Source: Cryptomeria japonica
Taxonomy: Eukaryota > Streptophyta > Pinopsida > Cupressales > Cupressaceae
Assembly: GCF_030272615.1 (NCBI RefSeq)
Contig: NC_081414.1
Location: 3,349,501-3,413,500, forward strand
DNA: 64,000 nucleotides
Direction of reading: 5' to 3'
The notes below the pieces were generated by a model that worked only from the letters and a program-made list of their open reading frames with translations, did no database searches and was not told the DNA's origin. Both the position numbers and the translations under genes were made by a program. Within the stretch, counting starts at the first letter, position 1. Each line of letters begins with the position of its first letter. Below, one piece after another: positions 35,225-48,082 of the stretch.

Positions 35225-37829
35225 TGTTGGAACCCTAAATTTTGCAATTTTTAGAATTCCAGATTCCAAGACAAGGAACAAGAAAAATTCTAAATATATA
35301 TATATATATTGAATAGGTACAACTAATATGTTTTATATTTGTTGCACAATATGAAACCATAACATAAACACAATAATGGGCATAAAAAATGGATTGTGAA
35401 GCACCAAAGGGGGTATTTACATCATTTAAAGACCATTTATCCATTATATACCCATAAAATAGCCTTAAAACACCTCTAATATGCCTAAACAACTTGTAAA
35501 GTGACAATTAATTACATAAACTAAGGCAATTTCGGGATTTGGAATTATTTTTATTTAAAAGGGGGGTGTCTTTTCAACCAAAGGGGTATGAAAACCATTC
35601 AACCACATATATATGTGTGATGTAAAATGTAAAGAGGGGAGAATAGAGATACAAGAGGTGGAGGCAATTTTGTACTTTTAAACTTTTTATGAAAAATAAC
35701 CAGTTGCATTTTCTTTCTCATATGTGTTGAGAGTTAACATATTTTCAAAAGGCAGTTGCTTGTGATATTATCTAAAGGAGATAAGGTTATTTTTGTTCTT
35801 CCAGTGAAATTCTGTGTTTCATATTGTAGATTTGGATCAAAAAAGATTTACTTGTGAATTGTAATTGTTCCCTGTATTTCTTCCTTGGATGGTCTCTTAA
35901 AGTTAGGGTTAAATTCATTCAAGCGGGTTACAATATAGACATTGAAGTAGAGCTTATAAGAAACAGTAACTGACAGACTCGTCGAGAGGGAGTGGGTTTA
36001 AAAACTGTCTCCTAAGTTTACACAATAAGTCTTGAAGAAATATAAGACTCTGTAGCCCAAATAAGAGGAAAGGCACTGATCATTTGTAAACAAACCCTTT
36101 AACCATACCGATCACCCTTTACTTTTAAGCATTAGGATTAGTAGAGTAGGTATAGTAGGTAATTTAGCCAAAGTGTAACATATATACTTTTGTAAGATAC
36201 ATAGATCAATACACACATCTGAAATCAGTTTGTTTAAGAAACTTATGCCATTCCGAGACTAGGAGATATCAGATTAAGACACTAAATCTGCTATAAAAAG
36301 CATTAGTTGAAGGAACAATTAGTGAGTAGGTATACCCGCCTAGGTCCTGCAGAGCCTAAAGTGAGAGAGTTAGTAACCAAATAGGTTCACTCTATAAGTT
36401 GGCCAAGTCAATTGGAGGGTTTGATCATAGGAGTTGGCATTTCCTTAGAACCTATCCAATCTGTTGATTTGAGACTGTGATGTCCCCTTCTAGTTGACAT
36501 TTGTCAGCTGAGTAGATTACCCTATCACTAACTAACCCTCGTAGGCTGATGAGGTTGGGTAGAGGGTCCTCCAGAGTTTGATTCACCTCCTTCAGAGCAA
36601 GCACTCCAGGTCTGGTCTTCGTTTGAGGTCTCTAGGACTCTGTTTGAGATACTTTCTATTTTTAGCAGTCCTGCTATTTATAGCCAGTAGGTTGGGCAAG
36701 GACAGATTATGGTTTGGCAGTCTCTAGTTCAGACGGCAAGCATTTCTGATGAATACTTAGAGAGATATTAATATTTAATTATTTTTAATTAAATATTAAA
36801 TGGCGAACTTTAATGTTTTAATGTTTTAAAAGTCACTTTAAGTTATAACTTAAGTGAGGGTCTATTTCTCATCAGATGGGGCTAGTTTTTATATTAAATG
36901 GAAGATGATTTATTTTTTGACACTTCAATAGTCAAAAATAAATAATAAAAGTTTAAACATCATTAAAGGCCAAATCGCACCTTTCTTGGGAATCGCGCCA
37001 ACCCTAAATGGAGAAGATTAAAAGAAGATTTTAGGTCTTCTTTTCATTATGCTAAGTTTTGATATTTTTGTTTGGAGCTTTGAGAGGAGTTTTGGCCAAG
37101 GGTTTCAGCAGAAGATTCTTCTGCAGTGAACAGAGGTATCGGTACAGGAAAACGTGGTATTCTTGTACAACAGCATTAGAGGCTGTGAAATATCAGTTGA
37201 TCTTGCTCTTACAGTTGGTTTCATTCAGGGACCAAGTTTGTGCTTATTAGTCAGAGGGGCACCGTTATTTATCAGTATTTTGTTGCTGCAACAAACAAGG
37301 AAACAAAGATACCCAAAGGAGATATTTTTGATGGCTGTACGGCTGCCTGGGGAGTAGCGCCAATCACCTAAGGGGCTGCGATTTGCATGTTGGAAGGATC
37401 CAAAAAAATAAACAAAATAAGGAGAAGGTGTGCCTAGCCTAGAGTCATCCATTGAGCTACCATGCAAGCTGTTCGGGTCAGTCTGGAGTGAGTTATAGCA
37501 TGCTGTCATAATGTACTGTGTATGACCAGCAAGGAAGAAATAAGGGTTTCCAACAATTCTTGGTATTTTTCAGTTCCTATCTTTTATTGTCTGTTTATGT
37601 ATTGAGGGTAAATAAAGGTTGAATACATGTAATAAGGGTTTGATCAGTTTACTACTGGATTAGAATTGATTTCTAGCGTTTCCCTATAGTTGCTTTTTGT
37701 GTTTAAGTTTGTCAAAAATTATATTTGCTGCTACAAATTGGCAAAGAACACACTTGAAACGCAACAGGTTCAGTTAAATGTCAGTTGTCTCAGTTGAAGA
37801 CCCTTTAAGGTTCTTACAGAGACCCAACA
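35225..37829. mobile_element. Solo LTR (outer), TSD CAATC, carrying a nested LTR
   Basis: Begins TGTTGG, ends CCAACA, with perfect TSD CAATC (35,220-35,224 and 37,830-37,834). Removing the nested LTR at 36,476-37,818 leaves an outer LTR of about 1.26 kb. No gag, pol or second LTR copy is present. It split the decayed coding region of 33.2-38.1 kb. Confidence 0.85.
36476..37818. mobile_element. Nested solo LTR, TSD GAGAC
   Basis: Begins TGTGATGTCCCC, ends GGTTCTTACA, with perfect TSD GAGAC (36,471-36,475 and 37,819-37,823). It inserted about 6 bp from the end of the outer LTR, so it is the younger of the two. Its TGTGATGTCCCC start resembles the TGTAATGTCCC ends of the solo LTR at 61,005-61,845, suggesting related families. 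Confidence 0.85.
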
Positions 37830-37834
37830 CAATC

Positions 37835-38100
37835 CACAAAAGGCAACTTCAAATGTTATGTCACTAGGGCCAAGTCTGCTACCATGATAGGAGATGGGGC
37901 TGAAGAGCCAAAAAAGAATAAAAGATTGAAAGGCCAATGTGAAGGAGATATAGAAAACGCAAGAAGGAAGTTAGAGGTAAAAAGAACACCTATGAGATAG
38001 TCTTCCCCAGCTCAAGAAAACATCGAAGAACAACAATAGATGGGAATTCCTCCACCTTCAGGTCAAACATCTTCTAGGCAGTTACAGGGAAACCTTGATG
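37835..38100 (+). pseudogene. Continuation of the decayed coding region
   Basis: Resumes directly after the TSD of the outer LTR. The content is basic and glutamine/lysine-rich, with no domain recognised. It ends where the chromovirus integrase fragment begins, so this border may be the junction of two unrelated relics or the two may be one old element. Confidence 0.35.
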
Positions 38101-38129
38101 TTGTTTCCATTAGCCATTGCCAATACTAG

Positions 38130-39125
38130 AGAGATCATGGGAAGATGAATGGGTTTTGTTTTGGGACTGCTGAATGACTCTATTTTTGTTATACTATGTA
38201 GATTTTCATAAGTGACACAATTTATTCCATGTGAGAAGTCAAATGATGCTATGCATGCTGCTACCTTGTTCTTTAGAGAGGTGCTTAGACTACATGGTTT
38301 AGTGAAGGACCTTGACTCGGATAGAGATACAAATTTGTTAGTCACTTTTGGCATACTTTATTGAAGAAGTTAGGCACAAAATTGGGTTACAGTTCAGTCT
38401 ATCATCCACAAACTGATGGGCAAACATAGGTTTTTTAATAGAAGTCTTGGAAAATTTGTTGAGGCTTTTGACTGGAAAGAAGTCAAATCAAGTGGAATTT
38501 AGTATTAGCCCAAGCTAAATTTGCATATAAATATTTACTCAATAGAAGTACAACAAACAGTCCATTTTAGGTTGTTTATGTTTACTGCTCAAGAGGGGTA
38601 AATGAATTGAAGGATAATACTGATTTGGGAAGACAGAGTGCTACAACGAAAGGTTTTGCTGAGTACATTAAGAAAATAGAAAATAAGATGAAGAAAAACT
38701 TGGAGAAGAGCACCATAAAATACAAAGGAAATGCCGATTGCAAGAGGAAAAAACAGGAATTTCAGATTGGAGACATAGTTTTGACACATTTATGGAAATA
38801 GAGATTTCCTCAAGGGATTTGCAATGAATTGAAATGGAGAAAAATTGGAACATATGAAATTGAATTTCTGGAAGGAGTTAATGTTGTAGATTTGTATCAT
38901 TACCATGAAGGGTAGACAAGTGGAGAAAATGCAATTTTAGATTTGCAAAGGAACAAGAGTCGATACAGTTGGAGAAAGAGCTGGATGAAGTTGAGGTGAT
39001 AATAGATTCCTTTGTGATTGAAAAAACAAGGGAAAAGAAATAGAGAGTATTTAGCAAAGTGGAGAAACTGAATAGTAGAAGAAAAAAATTGGACAAGTTT
39101 GATGCAGGAGCATCCAGGTAATATG
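38130..39125 (+). mobile_element. Chromovirus (Gypsy) integrase-chromodomain fragment
   Basis: A fossil on the + strand. It reads 'HAATLFFREVLRLHGLVKDL' followed by 'DSDRDT' (integrase core, second catalytic Asp region, about 38.25-38.33 kb), then 'KYKGNADCKRKKQEFQIGDI' (about 38.72-38.78 kb), the usual basic segment after the core, 'NEL KWRKIG'-like sequence (about 38.83 kb) and a chromodomain-like 'REYLAKWRN' (about 39.03-39.07 kb). No LTR or RT is attached. It is broken in several places. Confidence 0.75.
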
Positions 39126-39129
39126 TAAT

Positions 39130-40330
39130 GCTGCACCACAAAAACATCAGTGAAGTTTTTTTCGAGTTGTAGTTCATAGTTCATGTCAACTTGCTTTCCT
39201 TTGAGCTTGTGTTAGGAAGGTTTTGAGCTGCTTCATAATTCATCCTTTTGTAGAGGTGTTTGGGAGACACCATCATACTATTTTTGACTTGTATACTGCA
39301 TCAGAAAATTATTAGTCAGTTTAATGAGTTGTTGCAAAACGGCAACAATAGCTATAAGTGTGAACAACAAGGTTTATATGAAGCTACAAGAGCTGTCTCT
39401 TCTATAGGTTGAATATTTAGGCAATAAATGTGCTTTTTTGGTCAATTGTGATAGGAGGAGAAATGCCCATTTCCAATGTTGAGTTGGACTTTGTTTGGAC
39501 AGATAATATTCATGGTGTTAATGAACTAAAGCTCCATATCATTGAAAGAGTCAATCACTAGTTGTTACTTTCCATTCAATGAGAGTGTTTAATTGTCGTT
39601 TCCATCTTGGCATCTAGGTTGAGCTCTCCAAACTTAACCCAATGCCTTTGGCAATACAAATCAATTTGTAGAGATTATTACTGTGATTTGTGGTAGGTTT
39701 CTTGCTTTTGACAACGGATTGGTGGTGTCTTCATTTTGTGAAAACATAACATCTAAGCTACACTTTTTCTATTTATGTTTCAACTTTTTTGATCAATTAC
39801 CATTTGCAAAATATTTTATGGAGTTTAATTTGGCTGCATCGTATTTTATTGCCTAAGTTTTCTTGGCTGTTTATATTTTATTTTCATGGTCATTCTACTT
39901 GAATGTGGGCTGAATGGGGTCGACTCCATCTTTCCTTGGCATTGCATTTCCTTTTATTGGGTGCGGTTCAAATAGATAGAAGAGCAGAATTGAAAGGGAG
40001 AGAAGAAAAATGTTGAAGAAAGAGCTAGCTGATGCTGTAGACAAAAGAACATGGATTTGCTTTGCTGAGAAGAAATAAAGCATGTTGAAGTTATAAACCC
40101 AATTTAGTACATTGCGCTGTAGAAATGAGGATAGAAGTGATGACCAGTATGAGGGATATTTTTGATTAAATGTATTGCAATCTTGATTAGAGCTGCTATA
40201 GAAGGATTTTATTTTGATTTGTTTTAAAGCATTGTATTTACTTGTGTATGGTGAATGGACTACAGAAGCTACAATAAAACCTATCATTGAATTTTGGATT
40301 CCAAGTTGCATAATTTATTGTTGTTTTGTG
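39130..40330. other. Stretch with no recognised feature
   Basis: AT-rich. It may include the worn LTRs of the neighbouring Gypsy relics, but no repeated ends or TSD were found. Confidence 0.4.
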
Positions 40331-40379
40331 ATTATAACATCTGGCTGCAAGGTTAGGCAAATTTTAATTGATATCCTCA

Positions 40380-43300
40380 ATCTTGATTGCACCACATAAC
40401 CTCTGAGTTCTTGATAATGCTAGCACAAAATCTATACTAATATCCTCACATGGTTTCCATAGAATTGTTAGTCACTTATCCATTTCAACATTTTGACTAC
40501 TTCCTTTTGTTGTTTGACAAATTCTATAGTTTTGCACATACCATCACTATTGTCTTGTCAAATTCAAAATGTCCTACTGTGTCATCACAGTGTTTTTTTA
40601 ATCAAATTTCCTACATTGAAATTGTACGAATTCATAATTGATTTGCTTTGAACCACAAATCATCTTATATAAAATAATCCAACCATCTATTTCTATTTCC
40701 ACTAATTGACATCTTATGAATTTCAAGTTTTAGCAAAATTACTGTCAGTTTCATACAAAATCTTCAATTCATCAAAAGTAATAACTTGAATTCTCATTTC
40801 CATTATCAAATTATGTCATTTACTCAACACAATATCCACTGTGTTGGATTTTCCACTCCTATTTTTCAACACAAATGAATAGTTCTGGAAAAATTCAACC
40901 CATTTGACTTGTCTTTGATTCAACTTACTTTGCTTATTCATAAATTGTAGTGCTTATTATAATCGTATAAAACAAATTCTTTTGATAACATATAATATCT
41001 TCATTTCTTCAGTACTTCAACAATTGCGTAAAATTTTTTATCATAAATTGAATATTTTCTTTCAGCATCATTCAATTCACTAAAATAAGCAATAGGTCTT
41101 TTTAAAAATTATTTTGACTTGAAACAGCTCCATTTGCAATCCCACTAGCATAACAATCCACCTCAAATAACTTATCAAAGTCCAGCAAAGTTATAGCAGG
41201 TTGTTCGGTAACTTTCTTCAGCAACACAACTTTTTAGCTGCAACAATCCAATTGAATTCTTTTTCAATAATCGGTTTCCCACTAAATATTTTGATGAACT
41301 TTCTATAAAAACTAGTGAATCTCTGAAAAGATCTAATTTCAGAAATACATATTGGCTTAGGCCATTGAACAATAGCTTTGACTTTCTCAAGATTCATCTT
41401 TAAAACATGAACAAAAATAACAAACCCAAGAGAAACTAACCTAACCATGAAACTTCATTTTTTCACATTCATCAACAGTTTTTCTTCTATTAACCTTTGC
41501 AATAGCAACTTGATATGGTCTAGGTGTTTCTCTTTAGTTTTACTGAAAATTAGAATTTCATCCAAATATACAATCGCAAACTTACCAAGATGTGGTTCAA
41601 TACCTAAGTATTAGGTCCATTCATCAACCCGAATGACATTGGGGACAACTCATACAAACCTTCTTTTGTCTTGAACACAGTTTTTTATTTACAACTTTTT
41701 TCGAATTCTGATTTGATGATATCCGCTCCTTAAATCTATCTTGTTGAAATACTTTATGCCACTCAGAATCCATAATATCATCCATCCATGGCAAAAAAAT
41801 TAATGTATTTATTAGTAATCCTGGTAACTGCTTTGGAGTTTGTACATATTCTCTATTCTCCTCCTTTCTTTGGTGCTAATATTAATGGTATCGCACATAG
41901 GCCCAAACTTTCTCTTATCAACCCTTCCTAAACCAATTCTTCAACTTGTCTATATAAACTTTGCACTCTCCATTTGTTTCAATCTATGAGCTGCTTTATT
42001 TTTTTTTGCTCGGTAATAATTTTGATTTTATTAATATCCAAAAAAGAGTACACGCATAAGATCCAAACAGCACCTCCAGTATCTGAAACTACAAAAAAGG
42101 CAATTCTGCCACCACGACAAAAGACTACCAAAAACCTACCAAACTTGCCAATTAAAGACGACCACCAAAATTCCACCCAAGTACATCATAAGCCCCCGAC
42201 GAAGCATAGTCTAAAAAGACGTATACCAAAAAAGACATGACACCACCATAAAACAGAAACATTTACAACTCACTGGACTTTCCTCCGATGCTTGTTCCTC
42301 ACCACCCCTGCAACTCAATTCTTTGTCACCTTCGACTTTCTAGGGCGCAACACACGTCCCGAATCTCCCTCTACCTCTGCCTCGGCTTGTGCAATGACCT
42401 CGTCCAATTCTTTAATTTCCACTATCACCTTCAGCGCATCCCAGCTCCGCTTTGCCTCCTCATTGCGGTGAAATTTGCACATGCCCTTCGCCCACCAAAG
42501 AAAAGGATACAGACCTGCATTTCTACCGTTTGCACCTGTCTCCAATCCCTCCCGTGCATCAAATCCCAGACCCGTCTCAGCCCATTCTAAGGAGGAGTCC
42601 ATCCCCACCAGAAAATCATCATGCACTATCGTCTGCATTACTTTGTTCACCGTTTCATTGGATTCTCCCAGCTCCAAATCCCAAGCCATGATGAGGGAAA
42701 AAACATCCATCTTCGTTTTGTACCTGAATTTGAGCAAGTTGAAAGCACCCTAGTTGTCTAATGGTTATTTCCCCGTAGAAGGTATAAATTTGCTTTCTGC
42801 TTTGCAACGTTGCAACGTAAAATTTGCTTCCATTCTTGCCACTCTCCCCACTTCACCACCTCCCAATGCTGTTACGGTTTGCTTCCAAGAAACCTTGCAA
42901 TGTTCTCGGCTTTCTTCTCAATGAAGCCTCGAGAAAATGAGGACAGTGTTAAATGCAAATTCGAAATACTTGAAAGCCGTCATTAATGTCCTTCGTTGCA
43001 TAACACGATCACTGCCCTTTGCTATCATACCTCTGTCAGCCGTACTGAAAATAGCAGTTGTGTGATTAATGCCCACCACCTGCTTCCTCCTCAAAAAACA
43101 CATTCCGAAAGTCTTCCATTCTAAAATCGCCACCTGCATCAAATGTAAGAGACCATTTGGAAAGTATATCCACCCTTACATTACCAGTACGCCTCACATG
43201 GCTTAATTGAAAATCATCAAAATATTTTAGTTCTTCAACGATATTGTGAATCCAACCTTGCAGGTGCCATGCCTCAATCCCCTCCTTCATTAATGCCTGA

Positions 43301-46110
43301 ATAATAATTAAAGAATCTCCCTCTAAATGCAATTTTCTAGTGCCTAATTGTTTACACATCCTAATTGCTAACAACGCCGCTGATGCTTCAGCCAAATTAT
43401 TTGTGCCTTCTTCCAATCTCTAAGCTCCTAGAGCTAAGACCTCACCCTTCCACAATGACCCTTGTCCCCGATGGTCCCGGGTTGCCTTTAGAGGCCCCAT
43501 CAAAGTTTGCTTTCCACCATCCCTCCATAGGTCTCTCCCACTCAACATTCAAACAGCCTTTGTTGGTTTGAACCCAACTAAGCCCATTAACGGGCAAATG
43601 AGCTGCTTTATTATGTAAACTTTCTCTTGGTATTAAATCCATATGATGAATATACTCTATTGTCAACTTATCAATTTTAGTCTGGGTACTTCTTCTATAT
43701 TTGTGGTATCTTCTATTTCCAAAATTGTTTACCACATACGAATATTACTTTGGCATTACCATTCATTTGCTCATCTTCCTTCTCCAGGGGCAAAATACAT
43801 GTTTCTCTCTATCCTCTATCAATCAACAAGTATTCTCTCTCCCATTGTGTAGCTTTTCTATCAAACTGCCATGGTCTACCTAGTAAAATATGACAAACAT
43901 TTATAGGCATGGCATCACGCAAAATTTAATATTCAGAAACTGCAATTTTGAATTTTACAAGACATTGCTCACTAACCAAAGTCTTATGATCTGTATGCAT
44001 CCAAGATATTGTATAAGGATTAGCATGCTCAACTCTTTTCAGATTTAACTTTTCAACCATTTCACTTGAAACTAGATTATCAGTAGTTTCAGTACTAACA
44101 TTATCAATAATTTCCTTGAAACACTTACCTCCAAATTTACAGTCTTAAATAAATTTTTCCTTTGTCCCAGTTCACTTAATAAATCTTTTGCAGGCTTCTC
44201 TGAATTTCTTTTCAACAACAATGGCTTAACTTTTTCCAGCATACTTGCTCACCGTTCGAACAAACTTTGTTAACAAGCACCATCTTTCTGGTCCTTTCAG
44301 ATCTTCTCACACATCCTCGTGACTGAGTACATTCAAATGTTTTATTACCTTCATTGCCACATTCAAAACATGTTCCTCTAAACAATCTCTCACCACCTCT
44401 ACCATAACCTACGTATACCTCTTTGGTAACTAGATCTGTCATTGCAGTAACTTTTATTGCCTTCTTTGATTTTTGTACCATCATCATAAGATCCTCTACC
44501 ACTTCCTTGATTTTTTCCTCTTGCAAAATTACTTTTTCTCCCTTTCTTGTTCTGTCTATTTTGGAATCCGTTGTTTAATTGGTCATCAGCCTTTAGGGAA
44601 AATTGATATGCTTTTCCATTTGATTCTATAGTTAACATCCTTAACTCATATTGAATATGCCCTAATAAATCATTGGAATATCTAACCATCTTCTGTTGAT
44701 TATCTTCATGATGACCTGCTCTTATTGTCAACTTGTAGTATTCCTCAATATTATCCTTCACACTTAAATCTTTTTGTCTTAGATTTTGCAATATTTATAA
44801 AAGCCAATTGGTAACTGGCAAGAATGAACTTGTATTTCAACTTATTTACCGTCCTATCCCATTTCTCAACTTTAAATTTACACTTCCTATTTCTTTCCAA
44901 TTCAGTTTCCCTCCACCAAATACCAGTATGACCTTATAGCTTTGTCTTTGCAAACTTCGCTCTATCAGGATTGGTAATTTTCTCATGCTCAAAATATTCT
45001 TCCAAATCAATAATCCAATCTATCAACTCTTCATGATTCAAACTACCAAAATAATTAGGATAATCAACTTTACTTTTCTTTTGAATTTTGGAAGTAGCCT
45101 TTAACATTCTTTCCTCCTTGTCTTCCTTCTTTGTTAGCTTATCTTCAATTGGTTCATTATCTTTCTTGTTATCACTTTCATAATGTTTAGGGTTAATAAT
45201 ACCTCTTCTTCTGTACTTGTCTACTGCATCTATTAGATCTTGACATTTCTCATCATATTGAACATTTCCTTAATTCTTTCCACCACATGGAGTACACCTC
45301 TATCCATCCTTATTGGAGGCATCGTTAGATCTGGAGTAAACCGCCTCTTGTTTGATGGTAATCAACAAAATACCTCTGGTCCAGGCCACAAAATTCTTCT
45401 ACCCAACACTCACTGCTAGAAGACAATCCTAGTTGTAGGAATCTTCTACCAAACACTTACTGCTGGAAGATTTGCCCTCAATTAACCACAAGCTTGCTGG
45501 ATTAAAATCCTTGCTCTAATACCATTCAACACTGTCAAGGTATGAGGGTCCAATAAAAGAATATTAAACCTTGCAGCTAAATACAATCTTCAAATCTAAC
45601 TTCAAAACTCACAGTGGAAATCACAGAATATAACACAGAATTAAACTTTGTTGAATAAAATTAGAATATCTTAACAAGCTTGATACATGCTAGGGATAAG
45701 TTGTTTGATCACAACAATAGATCTTCATGATCTCAGATGGTCAATCTGCATTGTTAACAAATGAAATGTATTGGGAACAGTAAACTAAGTTTCCTTTGCA
45801 TATCTCCTATATCTATGTATGTTTGCTTGCACCTGTTCCCTTGCTTGTCCTCCGTGTATGTGCTCCTGCCTTCAAATGATATTGGATCTCTCTTATATAG
45901 ATCTTGTAGGAGAAATGAAGTTGGAATTGTATTACATCATCATAGGCTAGTCTGATTAATATCAAATGATTTGATTGTTTGTTGGCCATGGAAGTTACCA
46001 CATCACCATGCCTAGCATGTACGCTTGCTAGAAATGTGTGGAGGCACCATTTCCAATATGGCTAAGTTTAAAACTCTCCCAATTTAATGTGTTTCTGTAT
46101 ATAACCCCTA
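40380..46110 (-). mobile_element. Minus-strand Gypsy relic interrupted by a LINE
   Basis: A fossil. Parts from right to left: a probable 5' LTR (about 45,525-46,100) with TATA-like 'ctcttatatag' (about 45,891-45,901); the primer site, seen on + as 'ttgctctaatacca' (45,511-45,524), complementary to initiator Met-tRNA; gag with a CFECGNEGNKTFEC knuckle (about 44.3 kb) and upstream gag body (44.4-44.8 kb); RT with its end 'KVKAIVQWPKPICISEIRSF' (about 41.3-41.4 kb); RNase H remnants; and the integrase zinc end with 'DKTIVMV' (about 40.5 kb). The 3' LTR was not found. A LINE occupies 42,001-43,597. It is broken in many places and old. Confidence 0.75.
42001..43597 (-). mobile_element. 5'-truncated LINE inserted in the Gypsy relic, 15-bp TSD
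   Basis: TSD ATGAGCTGCTTTATT at 41,986-42,000 and 43,598-43,612 is exact. The T run on the + strand beginning at about 42,000 is the poly(A) tail of a minus-strand copy. The 5' end of what remains encodes RNase H: 'WWKANFDGASKGNPGPSG' (about 43.46-43.52 kb), then after a frameshift 'NNLAEASAALLAIRM' and 'LHLEGDSLIIIQAL' (about 43.3-43.4 kb). A further 140-codon open frame at 42,315-42,737 (minus), ending 'RVLRPRKSKVTKN', lies between RNase H and the tail. It could be a C-terminal extension of ORF2 or an unrelated frame. RT and ORF1 are missing. Confidence 0.9.
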
Positions 46111-46700
46111 TAACGAACCATCGTGAAGTAGGTAACAATAAGAATTGGCACAAGTTTCAAATATTTGCAACATTGTTCAACAAGTTACTGTTATGCATTA
46201 TACAATGAATAGTTTGGTATTAGTCCAGTTAAGCTCCATGAGATAGGAAACAAGGGTGCCATAATTGCAACCGATAATTGCAACCACATGAAATGTAGAC
46301 AGGATATGAAAATCGCTTGATAAAACCTATGTGCCAAAATACCACTTGAAATGTACAACTGCAATGAAACACAGCAGAAAATACTGCGACTCTACTTGAG
46401 GTAGCATATACAAAGCTTCGAACTGTCAAGATATATTTCAGTGAGATGCAGTGTGGCAAACTTGACCACACTACTGCAAAACATCTAGAGCACCCGGAAA
46501 CATCTTCCAAACAATTAAATGTTGAAAGAAATATTTTGGTTGATGCAAGATTGCTTTAATACCCTGGATGCTCCTGCACTAAGTGTGCTTTAGGAATCTG
46601 ATCTGTTTGCTTACTTCATAAGTAGTTGTATGCTATTTAATGTATGTTTGGACTTTGATATTGGAAGCTTGCAATTATGTGTTTGACCAACTGATATCTG
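46111..46700. other. Upstream of SERINC: no recognised element
   Basis: No coding or repeat signal. It probably belongs to an intron in the SERINC 5' untranslated region, because the ATG exon is preceded by a good splice acceptor at 46,709-46,710. Confidence 0.4.
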
Positions 46701-46710
46701 TCATTTTCAG

Positions 46711-48082
46711 GAGGGCATACACATTTACTATAAACTTTTTGAAAGGATAAGGTCAGAATAATGTGGGCAGCATCGTGCCTTGCTACTTGCTGTGCTTCAT
46801 GTGCATGCGAGGCATGCAAGTCAGTGGCTGGAGGGATTACGCGTCGATCTGCTCGAATTGCATATTGTGGCCTGTTTGCACTTTCTCTTATTATTGCATG
46901 GATCTTAAGAGAGGTTGCTGCACCACTTATGGAAAAAATTCCCTGTAAGCATTCATTAATTGATTTCGGCTGAGCGTGTTTGGATGCATATACATTTCTT
47001 TTGTTGATTCGGTCCACGAGAATGTTGAGTGATGTTTTTAGTAATGCATGAGTGATATTGGCGAACTTGAATGTATGTTAATGAACTTTTTCTTCATAAA
47101 ATCAGAAAATATTTGTCAGCTGAGTTGATAATTATTACATACAAATTATGAAGTTTTTTAAGTTTTCCTTTGCAGGGATTAATCATTTTGCTCATACCCC
47201 TAGTAGAGAATGGTTTCAGACAGATGCTGTTCTGCGTGTGAGCCTAGGCAACTTTTTGTTCTTTTCAATATTTGCTCTTATCATGATTGGAGTTAAGGAC
47301 CAGAGAGATACTAGAGATAGCTGGCACCATGGTGGATGGATGGCAAAAATCATAGCATGGTGTACTCTAATAGTATTGATGTTTTTCATTCCCAATGGTG
47401 TTGTTGGATTTTATGGTGAGTAATGTCATATCAAAATAGTTCTATATTTTCTACTCAAAGCATCAGCGAGAAATGAACTGGCTAGAATTGGATTTACAAT
47501 GCTCATGGAGTGAACTTCTAAGTTCATTTTAAAGGTTACAGATAAAATTCACTCGGTGCTTAATGTGTTTTCTTTTAAAAATCTATTTGGATGATGCTTT
47601 CTCAGAGTCTGGAAAGTAGCAGTAAAGGTCTTTTATATATAACTTTCATTTGTATTATTGACACTTAATATTTCTCTACTGTAGAGACACTAGCGAAATT
47701 TGGTTCAGGATTGTTTTTGCTGGTTCAAGTTGTTTTACTGCTGGACTTCACTCATAGATGGAATGATGCTTGGGTTGCTAAGGATGAACAGTTCTGGTTT
47801 GTATTATATTTTAGCACTATTTTAAGAGGATTGTGTGTGGAACATATAATTTTGAGATAAGAATGAATTTAATAGTCCTTTCTTTCTGTGTTATGAATTG
47901 CTTGCAGGTATATAGCATTATTCGTTGTCTCTCTTGTCTGTTACATCGCAACGTTTTCATTCTCAGGATTACTCTTTCATTGGTTTAATCCTTCAAGCTA
48001 TGACTGTAGTCTCAATACGTTCTTCATTGTTGTTACATTGGTTCTTGCATTTGTATTTGCTGTGGTTGCTCTTCATCCTAAG
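46711..48082 (+). CDS. Serine incorporator (SERINC/TMS1), first four coding exons
   Basis: A multi-pass membrane protein of the SERINC family, linked in eukaryotes to lipid (serine-derived) handling in endomembranes. The start ATG at 46,761 gives 'MWAASCLATCCASCACEACK', the typical Cys-rich N-terminus of plant members. Coding exons are 46,761-46,944, 47,176-47,415, 47,685-47,796 and 47,908-48,082, all with GT/AG borders and compatible phases (1, 1, 2, 0), together 237 codons with no stop. Landmarks: 'RRSARIAYCGLFALSLI' (TM1), 'WFQTDAVLRVSLGNFLFF' (TM2), 'SGLFLLVQVVLLLDF' and 'FSGLLFHWFNPS'. The exon containing the ATG starts at an acceptor (46,710/46,711), so an untranslated exon lies upstream. 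Plant SERINCs are near 400 residues. The last 160-170 (after 'VALHP') are not in the window, so the gene is either continued across a long intron or truncated. Confidence 0.93.

Noticed and set aside
46229-47017. Minus-strand frames of 93 and 126 codons near SERINC
   Set aside because: They are antisense to or directly upstream of the SERINC first exon, have no domain and no coding signature.
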